Below are positions 35,259 through 44,744 of a stretch of DNA of 64,000 nucleotides, piece by piece. The first letter of the stretch is position 1; every line of letters begins with the position of its first letter. The translations under genes and the position numbers were made by a program. The DNA is from an uncultured Muribaculum sp. Lineage in GTDB: Bacteria; Bacteroidota; Bacteroidia; Bacteroidales; Muribaculaceae. Location: the NCBI GenBank assembly GCA_910589555.1, contig CAJUTE010000009.1, positions 1 to 64,000 on the forward strand, read 5' to 3'. The notes beneath the pieces are model-generated. The model searched no databases. It was given only the letters and a program-made list of their open reading frames with translations, and was not told the DNA's origin.

Positions 35259-38195
35259 ATGGCGAAAATAAAAATAAGCAAAGTAGCAAAAGACCTAAAC
35301 ATAGCCCTTCCGACCGTCATTGATTTCTTGCAGTCAAAGGGTATAAATGTCGATATGAACCCTAACAGTCGTATCGATGAGGATGCCTATAAGTTGTTGG
35401 TATCGCATTACGGTGACGACAAGGCTGTGAAGAAGTTGGACGAGCCCAATGCAGAAGTTCGCCAGACAGAAAAATCAAAAGAAATAGAGACGAAGAAAGC
35501 CACAATCAACGTCTTTGCTCCAAAGGTGGTGGGACACATAGATCTCGACGCCCATAAGAAGCCGGCGCCCAAAAAGGAGCCGGTGGTTGAAAAACCACAT
35601 TCGGAGCCCGTTAAGGTCCAAGAGCAGGTCAAGAAGGATGTTGCTGTTGAGAAACCTGAACCGGTGAAAGCCCCTGCCGTTGAGCCTGTAAAAGTTCAGC
35701 CTAAGGAAGAACCGGTTGTGGAAATTAAAAAAGAACCTGAAGCAACTGTAAAAACTGTAGAGACCGTTAACGAAGAGAGTCCGAAACAGAAACCTATGAA
35801 TAGTAAAGTAGAAGAGACTAAAATCACCGCAAAGCCGGAGCAAGGAGTGAATAAGAAACCGGCAGTTCAGCCTGAGGTCAAGAAAGAGGAGCCAAAGAAG
35901 GCTGAACCCGAAATATTTACCACCGGACCCATCACCGGCGCCCCGCAATTGAATGTGGTGGGAAAAATCGACCTTTCTGCCATAAATCAGCAGACACGTC
36001 CCAAAAAGAAATCAAAGGAGGAGCGCCGCAATGAGCGCCTCGCCAAGACCGGGCAGGGTAATGCCGCCCAGGGTCAGGGACAATCATCCGCCGACAAGAA
36101 GAAGCGTCGCCGCATTGGCAAGGAGAAGGTGGATATTGAAAAGAGTTCCAACCAGCAGCAGTCGCAGAACAACGGCGGCAACCGTGGAGGAAACGATAAG
36201 AACCATCAAGGGGGCGGTCAGCAGCGTAATGACCGCAACAATGACCGCAAGTCAAAGGATCGCAACCGCCGTCCGGTGCACACTGAGGTGAGCGAAGAGG
36301 ATGTGCAGAAGCAGGTTAAGGAGACTCTTGCCCGTCTCACCAGCAAGGAGAAGGGACAGAAGAAGGGCTTGAAATGGCGTAAGGAGAAGCGCGAAGCGTT
36401 CCATTCTCGTGAGCGTGAAGCGGCTGAACTGGAAGCTGCCGACAGCAAGGTGCTGAAGCTTACCGAGTTCGTTACCGCCAACGACCTTGCCATAATGATG
36501 GATGTGCCCATCAACAATGTCATCGCCACCTGTATGAATCTCGGCGTGATGGTGTCAATAAATCAGCGTCTTGACGCCGAGACCATCAACATCGTTGCCG
36601 ATGAGTTCGGATATACCACCGAATATGTTTCGGCAGAAGTGGTTGAGGCTATCCAGCAGGATGAAGACCAGGAGGAGGATCTTGAAAACCGTCCGCCGGT
36701 TGTCACTGTGATGGGTCACGTGGACCACGGTAAGACCTCGTTGCTCGACTATATACGTAACGCTAACGTAATCGCCGGTGAGGCGGGTGGTATAACCCAG
36801 CACATCGGTTCATATAATGTGAAACTTGAGGATGGACGTCGCATCACGTTCCTCGACACCCCGGGTCACGAAGCGTTTACCGCAATGCGTGCCCGTGGAG
36901 CGAAGGTGACCGACATCTGTATCATCATTGTCGCCGCCGACGACAATGTGATGCCGCAGACCGTCGAGGCTATCAACCATGCTTCGGCTGCCGGTGTGCC
37001 AATCGTATTCGCAATAAACAAGATTGACAAGCCTACCGCCAACCCTGACAAGATCAAGGAGGAACTTGCCCAGATGAATTATCTGGTTGAGGAATGGGGA
37101 GGTAAATATCAGTCACAGGATATCTCGGCAAAGAAGGGTATCGGTGTGAACGAGCTTATGGAGAAAGTGCTTCTCGAAGCTGAAATGCTTGACCTTAAGG
37201 CTAACCCCAACCGTCTTGCCACCGGTTCGATCATCGAATCGTCGCTCGACAAGGGTCGTGGATACATTGCCAATATCCTTGTGCAGAACGGTACTCTTCA
37301 TGTGGGCGACATCATTCTTGCCGGAACTCATTTTGGTAAGGTGAAGGCTATGTTCAACGAGCGTAACCAGCGCATCAAGGAGGCAGGACCCGCCACTCCG
37401 GCGCTTATCCTGGGTCTTAACGGCGCTCCTACTGCCGGCGACACATTCAATGTGATGGAGACCGAGCAGGAGGCACGCGAAATCGCCAACAAGCGTGAGC
37501 AATTGCAGCGTGAGCTCGGATTGCGCACAAGCAAGCGTACCACGCTTGAGGAGATCGGTCGCCGCCGTGCTATCGGCAACTTCCATGAACTCAACATCAT
37601 CGTCAAGGGTGACGTTGACGGCTCAATCGAGGCGTTGTCCGATTCACTCATCAAGCTGTCGACCGAGGAGGTGCAGGTCAATGTGCTCCACAAGGCAGTC
37701 GGCGCTATCTCGGAGAGCGATGTCACACTCGCTGCAGCTTCCGACGCCGTCATCATCGGTTTCCAGGTGCGTCCCTCTCAGGCTGCGCGTCGTGCCGCCG
37801 AGCGTGAAGGCGTGGAAATCCGTCTGTACTCGGTCATCTACCAGGCTATCGAGGAGGTGAAGGATGCTATGGAAGGTATGCTCGCTCCCGAATACAAGGA
37901 AGAGGTTGTCGGTACAGCCGAAGTGCTCCAGACCTACCGCATATCGAAGGTGGGCACCATTGCCGGAGCCATCGTGCGTGAAGGCAAGATCAAGCGTTCA
38001 TGCAAGGTGCGTCTTATCCGCGACGGTATCGTGCGCTACACCGGCGAGCTCGGCTCGTTGAAGCGATTCAAGGATGATGTCAAGGAGGTGCTGACCGGCT
38101 ATGACTGTGGTCTTAGCATCGCCGGCTACAATGACCTTGAAGAGGGCGACCTTATCGAAGCATTCGAAGAGGTTGAAGTTAAAAAGCAATTGTAA
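35259..38195 (+). CDS. infB: translation initiation factor IF-2
   Basis: 978 residues. IF2-N domain at 1-50, a long Lys/Glu/Pro-rich and then Gly/Asn/Gln/Arg-rich linker (about 60-360), second IF2-N (about 400-455), GTPase domain with GHVDHGKTS near 487, DTPGHEAF near 533 and NKID near 588, then domains II, III and C2 binding fMet-tRNA. The linker is low complexity and varies in the family. The stop overlaps the folK start by one base. Confidence 0.97.
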   Translation: MAKIKISKVAKDLNIALPTVIDFLQSKGINVDMNPNSRIDEDAYKLLVSHYGDDKAVKKLDEPNAEVRQTEKSKEIETKKATINVFAPKVVGHIDLDAHKKPAPKKEPVVEKPHSEPVKVQEQVKKDVAVEKPEPVKAPAVEPVKVQPKEEPVVEIKKEPEATVKTVETVNEESPKQKPMNSKVEETKITAKPEQGVNKKPAVQPEVKKEEPKKAEPEIFTTGPITGAPQLNVVGKIDLSAINQQTRPKKKSKEERRNERLAKTGQGNAAQGQGQSSADKKKRRRIGKEKVDIEKSSNQQQSQNNGGNRGGNDKNHQGGGQQRNDRNNDRKSKDRNRRPVHTEVSEEDVQKQVKETLARLTSKEKGQKKGLKWRKEKREAFHSREREAAELEAADSKVLKLTEFVTANDLAIMMDVPINNVIATCMNLGVMVSINQRLDAETINIVADEFGYTTEYVSAEVVEAIQQDEDQEEDLENRPPVVTVMGHVDHGKTSLLDYIRNANVIAGEAGGITQHIGSYNVKLEDGRRITFLDTPGHEAFTAMRARGAKVTDICIIIVAADDNVMPQTVEAINHASAAGVPIVFAINKIDKPTANPDKIKEELAQMNYLVEEWGGKYQSQDISAKKGIGVNELMEKVLLEAEMLDLKANPNRLATGSIIESSLDKGRGYIANILVQNGTLHVGDIILAGTHFGKVKAMFNERNQRIKEAGPATPALILGLNGAPTAGDTFNVMETEQEAREIANKREQLQRELGLRTSKRTTLEEIGRRRAIGNFHELNIIVKGDVDGSIEALSDSLIKLSTEEVQVNVLHKAVGAISESDVTLAAASDAVIIGFQVRPSQAARRAAEREGVEIRLYSVIYQAIEEVKDAMEGMLAPEYKEEVVGTAEVLQTYRISKVGTIAGAIVREGKIKRSCKVRLIRDGIVRYTGELGSLKRFKDDVKEVLTGYDCGLSIAGYNDLEEGDLIEAFEEVEVKKQL

Positions 38196-38638
38196 TGCCT
38201 CGTCAGGTATACGTTAATATCGGATCTAATCAGGGCGACCGCCATGCTCACATCGAGCAAGCGGTCGCCCTGATCGCAAATCTCGCCCAGGGGGGCGAGG
38301 TGTTGCAGTCGGCTGCCGTTGAATCGGAGCCGTGGGGCTATGTTTCGGAAAACCGTTTTGTGAATGTGGGGGTGGTGTTTTGCACCTCTTTTTCTCCTCG
38401 GGAGCTTCTTGCTCGGCTTCAGGAGATAGAGCGGAGCATCTCGCCTGCATCTCATCGTGATGCCGAGGGGCGTTATATTGACCGGGAGATCGACATTGAC
38501 ATCATCGCCATTGAGGGCGAGGAGGTTGATGTGCCTGAGCTGACGGTGCCGCATCCCCACATGAAACAGCGTGATTTTGTCATGGAGCCGTTGCGTGAAT
38601 TGTCGGACTCGGCGGCATGGCTCAAAAAATACTTATAG
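38195..38638 (+). CDS. folK: hydroxymethyldihydropterin pyrophosphokinase
   Basis: 147 residues with the HPPK pattern NIGSNQGDR at the N-terminus, AVESEPWGY near 43, DREIDIDIIAIE near 105 and TVPHPHMKQRDFVMEPL near 118. Catalyses pyrophosphate transfer from ATP to the pterin in folate synthesis. Start codon overlaps the infB stop (TAATG). Confidence 0.93.
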   Translation: MPRQVYVNIGSNQGDRHAHIEQAVALIANLAQGGEVLQSAAVESEPWGYVSENRFVNVGVVFCTSFSPRELLARLQEIERSISPASHRDAEGRYIDREIDIDIIAIEGEEVDVPELTVPHPHMKQRDFVMEPLRELSDSAAWLKKYL

Positions 38639-38649
38639 GATGTTTAATA

Positions 38650-39135
38650 ATGGCTGATAACTATCTTGAAAAGCGCATGGAGGAGTACCGTGCGGGAAAA
38701 CTTGCCCCCAAGCGGCAGATTGTTCACGTGCCTGCGTCAAAGAAAAGCGGCGATTTCTGCTTATCGTTTGACTGCTTGAACGTGATTGTGTTGGGAGGAT
38801 GCTTCGCGCTTGCTTCTGCGGTGGTCGAAGCGTTTCGCAAGGTTGATTGCCGCGTGGCGTTATGCCACGCCTCCGAGAAAGAGTGTCGTGTGTTGGTTCA
38901 GCGTAGCGGGTGCCGCTACTATCCGTTTGACCCCTGCGATGAAGAGCGTCGTGACTATGTGGTCGACGACGTGGAGGCGCGTTGGGGCGGCGTTGATGTG
39001 GTCGTTGACCTTCGCAGCGTGGATGCCTGTCCTTCGGAGCGAGTGGATGACACCGCCACTCTCATGCTCCTCCACTCCCATCCCGCCTTCTCTTTCATCA
39101 CCTCCACTTCCACAACGATACGGATGCCGATATAA
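38650..39135 (+). CDS. short SDR-like Rossmann protein
   Basis: 161 residues from the ATG at 38650, 11 nt after folK. N-terminal MADNYLEKRMEEYRAGKL is the conserved head of a Bacteroidota SDR-like family. A Rossmann-type strand (LNVIVLGGCFALASAVVEAF) begins near residue 40, but the glycine motif is only partly kept (GGCFALA instead of TGxxxGxG), and the catalytic Tyr-x3-Lys region is missing, since the protein stops where an SDR would continue. It may be an inactive or trimmed relative; function unknown. Confidence 0.65.
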   Translation: MADNYLEKRMEEYRAGKLAPKRQIVHVPASKKSGDFCLSFDCLNVIVLGGCFALASAVVEAFRKVDCRVALCHASEKECRVLVQRSGCRYYPFDPCDEERRDYVVDDVEARWGGVDVVVDLRSVDACPSERVDDTATLMLLHSHPAFSFITSTSTTIRMPI

Positions 39136-39173
39136 TATTTTGGAAAATTGTCTGCGGATTAGCCGAAATTGTG

Positions 39174-39181
39174 TAAATTTG
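39174..39181 (+). promoter_or_regulatory. -7 element for his operon
   Basis: TAAATTTG, 29 nt before the hisG ATG; the nearest TTG (39148-39150) is 23 bp upstream, somewhat long. Confidence 0.5.
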
Positions 39182-39210
39182 TAAGCAAAATAAAAACTTG
39201 AGTAATAATA

Positions 39211-40077
39211 ATGGAAAGCAAATTGAGGATTGCCGTTCAATCGAAGGGCAGATTGTATGAAGAAACGATGGAACTTCTGTCAGAGTCGGGGATCAAACTT
39301 ACTGCGGTCAAGCGCACATTGCTTGTTCCGGCTCGAAATTTCCCTATCGAGTTGCTGTTTTTACGTGACGATGACATTCCTGAATCGGTGGCTAACGGTA
39401 CTGCCGATCTTGGAATCGTAGGGCTTAATGAAGTTCTTGAAAAGGAAAAGAATGTGGTTGTAGCCAAGGAGCTTGGTTTCAGCCGCTGCCATCTCTCGCT
39501 TGCTATTCCACAACATATTGACTACCCGGGATTGAAATGGTTTGAGGGACGTAAAATCGCTACCTCTTATCCTGTAATTCTCTCACGCTTCCTTGAACGG
39601 GAGGGGATTGATGCCGATATTCATGTCATCACCGGATCGGTAGAGATTGCTCCGGGTATAGGTCTTGCCGACGGTATTTTTGATATTGTGTCGTCAGGTT
39701 CGACGCTCGTTAGCAATAATCTTGCCGAGGTGGAGAAGGTGATTGACTCGCAGGCGGTGTTGATTAAGGCTGCCGACCGTCAATTGTCGGCTGAGAAGCA
39801 GGCTACTCTTGACGAGCTGATGTTCCGTTTTGAGGCGGTTAAGGCTGCCGACGGGAAAAAGTACATTCTGATGAATGTGCCTAAGGAGAAACTTGACGAA
39901 GTTCTGTCGATTCTTCCCGGTATGAAGAGCCCCACTGTGTTGCCGCTTGCCAATTCCGACTGGTGTTCGGTGCATTCCGTGCTTGAGGAGAAACGCCTGT
40001 GGGAAATCGTAGGGAAACTTAAAGCAGCCGGTGCCGAGGGTATTCTGGCGCTTGACATCGAAAGAATGATTCTCTAA
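39211..40077 (+). CDS. hisG: ATP phosphoribosyltransferase, long form
   Basis: 288 residues: two periplasmic-binding-like catalytic lobes (LRIAVQSKGRL at the start, SGSTLVSNNL near 165) and the C-terminal regulatory ACT-like domain (about 215-288, ending with EGILALDIERMI). The presence of this domain means no HisZ is needed and histidine feedback is likely. First step of histidine synthesis. First gene of hisGDCB. Confidence 0.95.
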   Translation: MESKLRIAVQSKGRLYEETMELLSESGIKLTAVKRTLLVPARNFPIELLFLRDDDIPESVANGTADLGIVGLNEVLEKEKNVVVAKELGFSRCHLSLAIPQHIDYPGLKWFEGRKIATSYPVILSRFLEREGIDADIHVITGSVEIAPGIGLADGIFDIVSSGSTLVSNNLAEVEKVIDSQAVLIKAADRQLSAEKQATLDELMFRFEAVKAADGKKYILMNVPKEKLDEVLSILPGMKSPTVLPLANSDWCSVHSVLEEKRLWEIVGKLKAAGAEGILALDIERMIL

Positions 40078-40091
40078 AATACACATTGCCG

Positions 40092-41387
40092 ATGGATATA
40101 ATATGCAATCCACCGCGGGAAAGCTGGCAGGCGTTGAGCCGCCGCGCTCTCGCTGAAAAGGCTGCCGAACTTGAGGCAAGCGTCGCCGGAATAATCGCGG
40201 AAGTAGCCGATGGCGGCGACAAGGCGTTGCTCGACTTTGAGCGGCGTTTTACCGGCGCGACGCTTGACAGTCTTGAGGTTTCAGCACAGGAGCTTGATGA
40301 GGCTGAGACAAAGGTGTCGCCGGAGCTTCGTGATGCGATCGAGATAGCCTACAGGAATATAGCCTCGTTTCACGCTGCCCAACTCATGAAGGAGCCGGTA
40401 ATGGTAGAGACATCGCCCGGAGTGAAATGCGAGCAGCGCGCGGTGGCTATTGACCGTGTGGGGCTTTACATTCCCGGAGGAAATTCGCCGCTATTCTCAA
40501 CGGTGTTGATGCTTGCCGTGCCTGCACGTATCGCAGGATGCCGCGACATAATTCTCTGCACACCGGCACGTGCCGACGGGACGGTGCATCCCGGCATACT
40601 ATATGCCGCCCGCAGGGCAGGGGTGGACCGCATATTCAAGACCGGCGGCGCCCAGGCGATAGCAGCGATGGCTTACGGCACAGAAAGCGTGCCGCGCGTT
40701 TACAAAATATTCGGTCCCGGCAACCGCTACGTGATGGAGGCGAAGCAGCAGGTGGCACGGCATAATGTGGCGATAGATATGCCGGCTGGTCCGTCGGAGG
40801 TGCTTGTGATCGCTGATGACAGCGCCAATCCGGAATATGTTGCCGCCGATTTTCTGTCGCAAGCTGAGCATGGCCCCGACAGCCAGTCGATACTGCTCAC
40901 CACATCGCACAGGCTTGTTGACACTCTTCCCGAGGTGATAGAACGCCTTCTCGCTGCGTTGCCAAGGCAGGAGATGATGAGGCAATCCTTGTCGCACAGC
41001 CGCATAATATTGCTGGAAAATGACGATGAGATAATGGAGTTCAGCAATGAATATGCCCCCGAACACCTTATCATAAACCACCGTAATGCTGATGAGCTTG
41101 CCGCAAAGGTGAGAAATGCCGGATCGGTGTTCATCGGTGAATATACTCCCGAGAGTGCCGGAGACTATGCTTCGGGCACTAACCACACTCTGCCTACATC
41201 GGGTTTTGCCCACGCTTACAGCGGAGTGAATATCGACAGTTTCACCAAGAAGATCACATTCCAGCGCATCACACCCGAGGGTATCCGTTCGATAGGCAAT
41301 GCCGTGGAGGTGATGGCACACAATGAGGATCTCGATGCTCATAAACTTGCGATGACTCTTCGCATAAATTCCCTGAATGACAAATGA
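40092..41387 (+). CDS. hisD: histidinol dehydrogenase
   Basis: 431 residues from the ATG at 40092 (a TTG two codons upstream is less likely). NAD-binding and zinc-binding signatures present: GLYIPGGNSPLFSTVLML, FGPGNRYVMEAKQ, DMPAGPSEVLVIAD, SQAEHGPDSQ and EYAPEHLIINH, ending with the conserved HTLPTSGFA and YSGVNIDSF. Oxidises histidinol to histidine in two steps. Its stop overlaps the hisC start as ATGA. Confidence 0.95.
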   Translation: MDIICNPPRESWQALSRRALAEKAAELEASVAGIIAEVADGGDKALLDFERRFTGATLDSLEVSAQELDEAETKVSPELRDAIEIAYRNIASFHAAQLMKEPVMVETSPGVKCEQRAVAIDRVGLYIPGGNSPLFSTVLMLAVPARIAGCRDIILCTPARADGTVHPGILYAARRAGVDRIFKTGGAQAIAAMAYGTESVPRVYKIFGPGNRYVMEAKQQVARHNVAIDMPAGPSEVLVIADDSANPEYVAADFLSQAEHGPDSQSILLTTSHRLVDTLPEVIERLLAALPRQEMMRQSLSHSRIILLENDDEIMEFSNEYAPEHLIINHRNADELAAKVRNAGSVFIGEYTPESAGDYASGTNHTLPTSGFAHAYSGVNIDSFTKKITFQRITPEGIRSIGNAVEVMAHNEDLDAHKLAMTLRINSLNDK

Positions 41388-42421
41388 AACCGCTGAATCA
41401 ACTTATACGCCCGAATATACTCAATCTTGAGCCTTACACCTGTGCCCGAAATGAGTATACGGGAGAGGCGCGGGCATGGCTCGATGCCAACGAAAACAGT
41501 CGCATAGACGGCTTCAACCGCTATCCCGATCCATTGCAGATTGAGGTTAAAACCAAGCTCGGCGCCATGAGAGGCGTGGATGTGGACCGCATATTCCTCG
41601 GTGTGGGGAGCGATGAGTGTGTCGATATCACTTATCGTGTGTTCTGCCGTCCCGGAATGGACAATGTGGTGGCGATCGAGCCCACCTACGGGATGTACAG
41701 CGTGTGTGCGGCGATAAACGATGTTGAGTACCGCAATGTGCGTCTTCGTGATGATTTCTCGCTTGACGTGGAAGCTCTGTTTGGAGCTGTCGACGGGAAC
41801 ACGAAGGTGATATGGATATGTTCGCCCAACAATCCTACCGGAAACGCTTTCCCGATGGATGTGTTGCGTGAGGTGGCTTCACGCTTTGACGGCATAGTGG
41901 TGGTCGATGAAGCATATGTTGATTTCTCGGATGCCGGCAGCATGGTGGATGTGCTCGATGAATATCCCAATCTCATTGTGATGCAGACATTCTCCAAGGC
42001 ATGGGCTTCGGCGGCGTTGCGTCTGGGCATCGCTTTTGCCTCACGAGAGATAATAAGCGTGTTCAACAATGTGAAGTATCCCTATAATATAAATATCCTT
42101 ACTCAGCGGCAGGCATTGTCGGTGCTTGAGAGCGCCGATGTGATACGCAAGGTGGTTGAGGAGCTTGTGGCGGCTCGTGGCAAGCTCGGAGAAAGGCTCT
42201 CTGCGCTGGAATGCGTGAGGAGGGTGCATCCTTCCGATGCCAATTTCCTCCTTGTGGAGGTGACCGATGCCGGTGCCTTGTATGAGTTCCTGAAAAGTTG
42301 CGGGGTGATTGTGAGAAACCGCTCCCGCGTGGCGTTGTGCGGCAACTGCCTTCGCATAACTGTGGGAACCGATGAGGAGAATGATTTGTTGATAGAAAAA
42401 ATGACTGAGTATGGAAACTAA
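41384..42421 (+). CDS. hisC: histidinol-phosphate aminotransferase
   Basis: 345 residues, fold type I PLP enzyme. The PLP-binding Lys205 lies in TFSKAWASA; WLDANENS near 28, PTYGMY near 104, SPNNPTGN near 148 and DEAYVDF near 178 are all family motifs. Overlaps both neighbours in the his operon (4 nt with hisD, 11 nt with hisB). Confidence 0.95.
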   Translation: MKPLNQLIRPNILNLEPYTCARNEYTGEARAWLDANENSRIDGFNRYPDPLQIEVKTKLGAMRGVDVDRIFLGVGSDECVDITYRVFCRPGMDNVVAIEPTYGMYSVCAAINDVEYRNVRLRDDFSLDVEALFGAVDGNTKVIWICSPNNPTGNAFPMDVLREVASRFDGIVVVDEAYVDFSDAGSMVDVLDEYPNLIVMQTFSKAWASAALRLGIAFASREIISVFNNVKYPYNINILTQRQALSVLESADVIRKVVEELVAARGKLGERLSALECVRRVHPSDANFLLVEVTDAGALYEFLKSCGVIVRNRSRVALCGNCLRITVGTDEENDLLIEKMTEYGN

Positions 42422-43550
42422 ACCGCGAGTGCTGTTCATAGACCGTGACGGCACTCTTATCGTGGAACCGAAAGATGACTTTCAGGTTGACTCTCTTGAA
42501 AAGCTGGAGATGATACCGGGGGTGACAAGAGCCATGCACTTTATTGCCGGGAAATTGCCTTACAAGCTTGTGATGGTCACCAATCAGGACGGGCTTGGCA
42601 CAGAATCATTTCCTGAGGATACATTTTATCCGGCGCATAATAAGATGCTTAAGGCGCTTGCCAATGAGGGTGTGATATTTGACGACATACTCATTGACCG
42701 CACATTTCCGGAGGATAATGCCCCTACCCGCAAGCCAGGCACCGGGATGCTCACCGCGTATATGAACGGTGACTATGACCTTGAAGGCAGTTATGTGATA
42801 GGTGATCGGTTGAGCGATGCCATGCTCGCCCGTAATCTCGGCGCGAAAGCGATTATCCTCCATGAGGATGACGAGGAGACCCGTGCCGGAATCATCAGCG
42901 AGGGCTTGACTGACACGGTGGTGATGGTGACCCCGCATTGGGACGACATAATTCCGGTGCTACAGGGGGGCAAGCGTTGTGCCACGGTTGACCGCAAGAC
43001 CTCGGAAACCGACATCCATGTGCGCATCGATCTTGACGGCAACGGTCATTCCGATATCTCTACAGGACTCGGTTTCTTTGACCACATGCTTGACCAGATA
43101 GCGCGCCATTCAGGCGTGGATCTTACTGTGAGGGTGAAAGGCGACCTTCATATCGACGAACATCACACCATCGAAGATACGGCTATAGCTCTCGGCACAG
43201 CTATAAATGACGCTCTCGGCGACAAGCGCGGCATAGAACGCTATGGATTTGTGCTGCCGATGGATGAGTGCCTGTGCACGCTTGCCATGGATTTCGGCGG
43301 ACGTCCGTGGATAGTGTGGGACGTGGAATTTAATCGTGAAAAGATAGGTGATATGCCCACCGAAATGTTTTTCCACTTTTTCAAGTCGCTTAGCGACAAT
43401 GCCCGCATGAATCTTTTTGTGCGTGCCGAGGGAGCCAATGAGCATCATAAGATCGAAGGTATCTTCAAGGCGTTTGCCAAGTCATTGAAGCAGGCTGTGC
43501 GCCGCGATCCATTCCGCTTCACTCTCCCCTCTACGAAGGGGGTGCTATGA
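42411..43550 (+). CDS. hisB: bifunctional histidinol-phosphatase / imidazoleglycerol-phosphate dehydratase
   Basis: 379 residues. N-terminal HAD phosphatase (FIDRDGTLI near 9, about 1-165) fused to IGP dehydratase (about 185-379) with metal-binding DEHHTIEDTA and EHHKIEGIFKA and FFDHMLDQIARH. Carries out two steps of histidine synthesis. Last gene of the operon; hisH, hisA, hisF and hisI are not in the window. Its 3' end overlaps the convergent ABC permease gene by 6 nt. Confidence 0.95.
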   Translation: METKPRVLFIDRDGTLIVEPKDDFQVDSLEKLEMIPGVTRAMHFIAGKLPYKLVMVTNQDGLGTESFPEDTFYPAHNKMLKALANEGVIFDDILIDRTFPEDNAPTRKPGTGMLTAYMNGDYDLEGSYVIGDRLSDAMLARNLGAKAIILHEDDEETRAGIISEGLTDTVVMVTPHWDDIIPVLQGGKRCATVDRKTSETDIHVRIDLDGNGHSDISTGLGFFDHMLDQIARHSGVDLTVRVKGDLHIDEHHTIEDTAIALGTAINDALGDKRGIERYGFVLPMDECLCTLAMDFGGRPWIVWDVEFNREKIGDMPTEMFFHFFKSLSDNARMNLFVRAEGANEHHKIEGIFKAFAKSLKQAVRRDPFRFTLPSTKGVL

Positions 43551-44744
43551 CTTGAAGTAGCGTACCATGGTTCGTCGGATCGACAGAATATTGACGGCGG
43601 TTATCACAGCGATAATCGCCGTTGTCACTGCTATGGCGGTCCATGGAGCCACAGGCTGCACGCCTATTGCCACAAGCTGAGTGTGCCACATGCAGCCGGA
43701 AGCAAGCATGATGCCTATGGCGGCAATAAGCACAGCCGCGTTTATTCCGGCGATAAGAATGCAGTAGTATCGGGCTACAGCATTGGGCGGGTAGCCAAGC
43801 AGCATGAGGTCGCTGAGCTTGCTGCGGTTTTTCTGCAAAAGCAGATATATGCTGAGCATCAGGATGAAGAATGAGAGCAAGCTTATGATGACGCCGATGG
43901 AGATCACCACCCCTGTCACGATTGACAGAAAATAGGATGCTTTTCCCGTGTCGGCATTATCGCCTGATGCTTCATAGTCGTTGGCGGCAAGGTATTCTTT
44001 GATTGCGGGATCGCCCGGCTGCTTAAGTTCAACGATGAGGCGTGACGGTGCCGGGGAGGTCGTTTCGCCGAATGTGGAGTTTGCCCATTCCATGAACTCT
44101 TCGGGCACGGCTACGGTGTTGAGCCGTGAAGAGAATCCCACGATTCGCGCGGGTATCCATTGTTGCTTTCCGTTGCCGCTGACCGATATTTTCAATGGCA
44201 CCATTCCTATCATTGCCTCGCTCAGTTGCGGCAGTCCGCGTGATGATGCGAAGCCGAAATTATATAGCGAGAGGTAGTCTTTGCCGATGATTATCGGGAT
44301 TATGGGATGCTCCGGGTCAAAGCCCCAGTCATCGGGGCGGATATCAAACATTTCATCGGGGATTGACTCGAAGAAGAGGGCTGTCGACATATTGGCGCCG
44401 TTCATGTCAAGTGTAGCCCCTACGCTGAATGTCGCCGGGGTGAACGGTGCCGTTCTCCTCACCCACGGCTGGGAGCTTAGGTCGGCTATTTCTTCAGGAG
44501 TGAAGGAGCTGTCGCCGCCGCTGCCTACAAGCGATCCGAGTCCGCTCACCTTGTGGGATATTACGGTGTAGTCGCGTGACAGAAACGAGTCGTCGTCATT
44601 CCACACCGAGCTTATGTCAGAGTAGAATTGAATGGCACACGCCACGATCGTTAGTCCCACAAGATTAGCCACGGCATATCCTGTCAATTGCGCGGGGCTT
44701 ATATTGTGGCGGAGCAATCTCCATATTGTGTTGTTGCGTTTCAT
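43545..44744 (-). CDS. FtsX/MacB-like ABC transporter permease
   Basis: 399 residues. One N-terminal membrane helix (about 22-42), a large periplasmic domain (about 45-270) and three C-terminal helices (about 275-390): the FtsX/MacB-type arrangement. It overlaps the ATPase gene by 4 nt, so the two form one transporter. Transporters of this type act on lipoproteins, peptides or envelope signals rather than on small nutrients; the substrate is not known. Confidence 0.75.
   Translation of the reverse strand: MKRNNTIWRLLRHNISPAQLTGYAVANLVGLTIVACAIQFYSDISSVWNDDDSFLSRDYTVISHKVSGLGSLVGSGGDSSFTPEEIADLSSQPWVRRTAPFTPATFSVGATLDMNGANMSTALFFESIPDEMFDIRPDDWGFDPEHPIIPIIIGKDYLSLYNFGFASSRGLPQLSEAMIGMVPLKISVSGNGKQQWIPARIVGFSSRLNTVAVPEEFMEWANSTFGETTSPAPSRLIVELKQPGDPAIKEYLAANDYEASGDNADTGKASYFLSIVTGVVISIGVIISLLSFFILMLSIYLLLQKNRSKLSDLMLLGYPPNAVARYYCILIAGINAAVLIAAIGIMLASGCMWHTQLVAIGVQPVAPWTAIAVTTAIIAVITAVNILSIRRTMVRYFKS

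Noticed and set aside
35259..36360. Repeat-like Lys/Glu/Pro and Gly/Asn-rich stretch in infB considered as a separate or mobile insert
   Set aside because: A long low-complexity linker is normal in IF-2 and the frame is continuous.
39211..43550. his operon lacking hisHAFI considered as a broken pathway
   Set aside because: Split his loci are common in Bacteroidota; the other genes can lie elsewhere in the genome.
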